This document shows positions 62,022 to 64,000 of a stretch of DNA of 64,000 bases, piece after piece. How positions within the stretch are numbered: the first letter of the stretch is position 1; each line of letters opens with the position of its first letter. The position numbers and the translations under genes were made by a program. The stretch spans positions 1-64,000 of the forward strand of contig JAFSFC010000024.1 of assembly GCA_017435425.1 (NCBI GenBank). The letters run 5' to 3'. This DNA comes from Ruminiclostridium sp. (GTDB taxonomy: Bacteria; Bacillota; Clostridia; Oscillospirales; Oscillospiraceae). The notes under the pieces were generated by a model that saw nothing but the letters and a program-made list of their open reading frames with translations, was not told where the DNA came from and did not search any database.

Positions 62022-62501
62022 TCAGTTCCCCTGCTGGCTCCGCATTTTCTCCTCCATGACCCGGCGGCGGTGGGACCGGATGCTCAGGTACAGGCGGAAG
62101 AGCTCGGACCCGATGATGATACCCACGGCAATGCCCACAGCGATGGAGCCGGTCTCGGCCCCCTTCCGGACGATCTGGGACATATTCTTGCTGACGATGG
62201 CCTCCATGGTGTAGTAGAGGGCGCCGCCGGGCAGGAGGGGCACGATGCCCGTCAGCAGGAAAATATTGGCCGGGGCCTTCCGCAGGCGGGCCATCCCCTC
62301 GGACCACAGGCAGATGAGGGCAGCCGAGATGAGGGTGCTCACAAACACGCTGGCCCCCTGCTCCCAGGCGATGAGATAAAAGGTCCAGGACAGGGCCCCT
62401 CCCAGGGTGACCAGAGGAAGGTGCCGGGGGGCCACACTGAACAGGAAGGCAAAGCCCAGGGTACCCAGGGCGGCAGCAATGATCTGGGTGACATGTTCCA
62501 T
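62022..62501 (-). CDS. Threonine/serine exporter, ThrE_2-type subunit
   Basis: The 159-aa protein has five hydrophobic segments and matches the C-terminal (ThrE_2/DUF3815) half of ThrE exporters, for example FLLTGIVPLLPGGALYYTMEA. The start is ATG 62501, which overlaps the stop codon of the preceding gene (TGATG). In clostridia ThrE is usually split into two genes as here; the two subunits form one transporter. Confidence 0.9.
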   Translation of the reverse strand: MEHVTQIIAAALGTLGFAFLFSVAPRHLPLVTLGGALSWTFYLIAWEQGASVFVSTLISAALICLWSEGMARLRKAPANIFLLTGIVPLLPGGALYYTMEAIVSKNMSQIVRKGAETGSIAVGIAVGIIIGSELFRLYLSIRSHRRRVMEEKMRSQQGN

Positions 62502-63265
62502 CACAGCAGACCACCTCCCATCATCATGGCGGCGGCATAGCCGATGGCGATGGCCCCGGCCCCCAGGACGGCCTCGGTCATCCGGTAGATGCCCGTGAGG
62601 ATATCCGAGTAAAAGAGCTCACGGACCCCGTTCACCAACGCCAACCCCGGGATGAAGATCATAATGGTGCCGATGACGATCATATCCAGCTCCAGCCCCA
62701 CATCAAAGCCGCAGATCATCCGAGCCAGGATCCCCGACAGGAAGCAGGCAATGACCGTATAGATGGTCCGGTGCTGCCGGTGGGCCCGTCGGAACTGCTC
62801 CATGCAGTAGATGAAAAAGCCGATGGCCGCCGTGACCACCCCGTCCAGGAGGGTCCCGCCGAAAAAGACGGCAAAGGCACCGGACCCTAACAGGTATCCC
62901 CCCAGCTCCGACCAGGACCACCGGGGGCCGCTGTGGTCCAGGACCCGGGGCAGCTCCTTCAGCGGGGGCACCGCATCACAGATATAGCGGGCGGCGGCAT
63001 TGATGTCCTCCAGCCGCTGAAGGTTGGTGCCGGTCTTGTCCGGCAGGACCATACAGGTGCTGGTGTAGTGGTCCCCCTCCCCGTTCTTCACGGTCACCGC
63101 CGTCTGGGAGGCCAGGGCGTGGGCGTCCAGGACCTCCAGCCCGTAGGCCCGGAGGATACGGGCCATGGTGTTCTCGGCCCGCCAGGCCTCGGCGCCGCAC
63201 TCCATCATTTTCCGCCCTATATTCAAGGTATACTCCACAAGGGATTCCATTTCTTTCTGCGTCAC
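62501..63265 (-). CDS. Threonine/serine exporter, ThrE_1-type subunit
   Basis: The 254-aa protein has the DUF1212/ThrE_1 layout: a cytoplasmic N-terminal domain with GRKMMECGAEAWRAENTMARIL and about five membrane segments with PGLALVNGVRELFYSDILTGIYRM. The start is GTG 63265 with AAAGGAGTG upstream; longer readings of the frame have no ribosome site. It is translationally coupled to the ThrE_2-type gene. Confidence 0.88.
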   Translation of the reverse strand: MTQKEMESLVEYTLNIGRKMMECGAEAWRAENTMARILRAYGLEVLDAHALASQTAVTVKNGEGDHYTSTCMVLPDKTGTNLQRLEDINAAARYICDAVPPLKELPRVLDHSGPRWSWSELGGYLLGSGAFAVFFGGTLLDGVVTAAIGFFIYCMEQFRRAHRQHRTIYTVIACFLSGILARMICGFDVGLELDMIVIGTIMIFIPGLALVNGVRELFYSDILTGIYRMTEAVLGAGAIAIGYAAAMMMGGGLL

Positions 63266-63371
63266 AGGATCACTCCTTTCCAGAGAACGCCATGATAAAC
63301 CAAACAAAACCAAAATACAAGGGAAAAAGAACACAGAAATCTTCTTTCTTTTCCCAGTCCTCTGCACAGGA

Positions 63372-63400
63372 TTGACGGCACCCTGAAAATAGGGTAAAAT
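63372..63400 (+). promoter_or_regulatory. Promoter of the DUF975 gene
   Basis: TTGACG (63372-63377), 17 bp, TAAAAT (63395-63400), 44 bases before the start codon. Confidence 0.8.
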
Positions 63401-63444
63401 GATAGGCAAGAAATCTGTTGATTCGACTTTTGGGAGGTGTTCCT

Positions 63445-64000
63445 ATGTGGGATCGTGTTACATTCAAAGCAACCGGCAAAGCCAATTTCAAGGCCAATTA
63501 CTGGCCCTTTGTGGGGGTGAGCCTTCTGCTGGGCCTTGCCACCGGGGCCTTCACCCCGGACACCCCGGACATCACCTACCGCATCCAGGAGATCAACGTG
63601 GAAGGCGTCCAGGACTTCCTCTATGAGGCCCAGTATTACATCGAACCCATCCTGGCCGTCCTGGCCCCCTTTGCCTTCCTGGCCGGTATCGGGGGGATCG
63701 CCCTGACCCTTCTGGTGGGCAATCCTCTGGAGGTGGGCGCCAACCGGTTCTTCCTGGAGTCCACCACCTTCCATAAAGGTGACATTGGGCGCATGGGCCT
63801 GGGCTTCTCGGTAAACTACGGCAACGTAGTCCTCACCCAGTTCCTGCGGGCCCTGTTCACCTTCCTGTGGTCCCTGCTGTTCGTCATTCCCGGTATTGTC
63901 CGGTCCTACGGCTACTTCGCCGTGCCCTACATCCTGGCGGAAAACCCCGACCTGGACCACGACCGGGTGCTGAAACTCAGCCGGGAGATGACCATGGGCT
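63445..64000 (+). CDS. DUF975 family membrane protein, 5' part
   Basis: The frame is open from ATG 63445 (GGGAGG upstream) to the right edge of the window, giving 185 residues without a stop. The sequence matches DUF975: hydrophobic segments at about 20-36, 70-95 and 130-155, GNPLEVGANRFFLESTTFHKGDIGRMGLGF and IPGIVRSYGYFAVPYILAENPDL. These proteins are polytopic membrane proteins of unknown function in Firmicutes. The C-terminal end is outside the window. Confidence 0.9.
   Translation, partial: MWDRVTFKATGKANFKANYWPFVGVSLLLGLATGAFTPDTPDITYRIQEINVEGVQDFLYEAQYYIEPILAVLAPFAFLAGIGGIALTLLVGNPLEVGANRFFLESTTFHKGDIGRMGLGFSVNYGNVVLTQFLRALFTFLWSLLFVIPGIVRSYGYFAVPYILAENPDLDHDRVLKLSREMTMG

Overview
The window is a stretch of chromosome from a GC-rich, low-stress, endospore-forming clostridium. 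The best fit is the Oscillospiraceae (the Flavonifractor / Intestinimonas / Oscillibacter / Lawsonibacter neighbourhood), but no single marker proves a genus. Support comes from AGGAGG-type ribosome binding sites, clear sigma-A promoters, spore genes (a SleB-type hydrolase, CotH), fermentation genes (a CoA-transferase and two acyl-CoA dehydrogenases) and repeat families made of small hairpins. Nothing marks it as plasmid or phage, apart from one orphan RepA-like gene.

Layout. Positions 1-370 hold the 5' end of a 16S rRNA gene (minus strand) and its tandem promoters. 0.4-9.3 kb: a zinc-ribbon membrane protein, CoA-transferase, hot-dog thioesterase, spore cortex hydrolase, tRNA-Ser, lipoprotein, aminotransferase, a two-subunit chromate transporter and a BlaI-type repressor. 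9.3-15.4 kb: uppP, a TetR regulator with a thioesterase, a four-gene zinc-ribbon operon, a 12-helix membrane LuxR regulator and tRNA-Leu. 15.5-24.3 kb: sugar nucleotidyltransferase, metallo-hydrolase, RepA-like protein, the DUF951 / radical SAM / macro-domain operon, S1 protein, rarA, glyA, nth. 24.3-38.5 kb: a PucR-type regulator divergent from an SDR enzyme, coaX, a three-gene operon of unknown function, the trpS-WecA/TagO-wecB operon (lipid-linked GlcNAc and ManNAc supply), gltX, an HD hydrolase, acyl-CoA dehydrogenase, a MATE exporter and a cytidylate-kinase-like protein. 38.6-43.9 kb: RNase P RNA, then CotH / DUF4956 / VTC polyphosphate polymerase behind a two-component system. 44-53.7 kb is a nitrogen block: nadE, glmS, glnA, carA, carB. 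53.8-64 kb: azlCD, ZIP transporter, tandem-OB SSB, an exported TolC-like coiled coil, a second acyl-CoA dehydrogenase, a phosphoribosyltransferase, a split threonine/serine exporter and the start of a DUF975 protein.

Three things stand out. First, the carbamoyl-phosphate synthetase is unusual. CarA has Gly where the glutaminase needs its catalytic Cys, and CarB is fused in frame to a diaminopimelate epimerase domain whose first catalytic Cys is Ala. Second, a four-hairpin element of about 165 bases occurs three times. Its stem sequences differ but keep pairing, while a 13-base loop and the linkers are conserved, which is what a structured RNA family looks like. Third, the VTC / DUF4956 / CotH operon has an exact 11-bp-periodic direct repeat in place of its -35 box, next to an OmpR-type regulator gene, suggesting a two-component-controlled envelope or polyphosphate module.

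Most genes have their own sigma-A promoter and hairpin terminator, so the window is densely and simply organised. Long open frames antisense to GC-rich genes were ignored as coding shadows.
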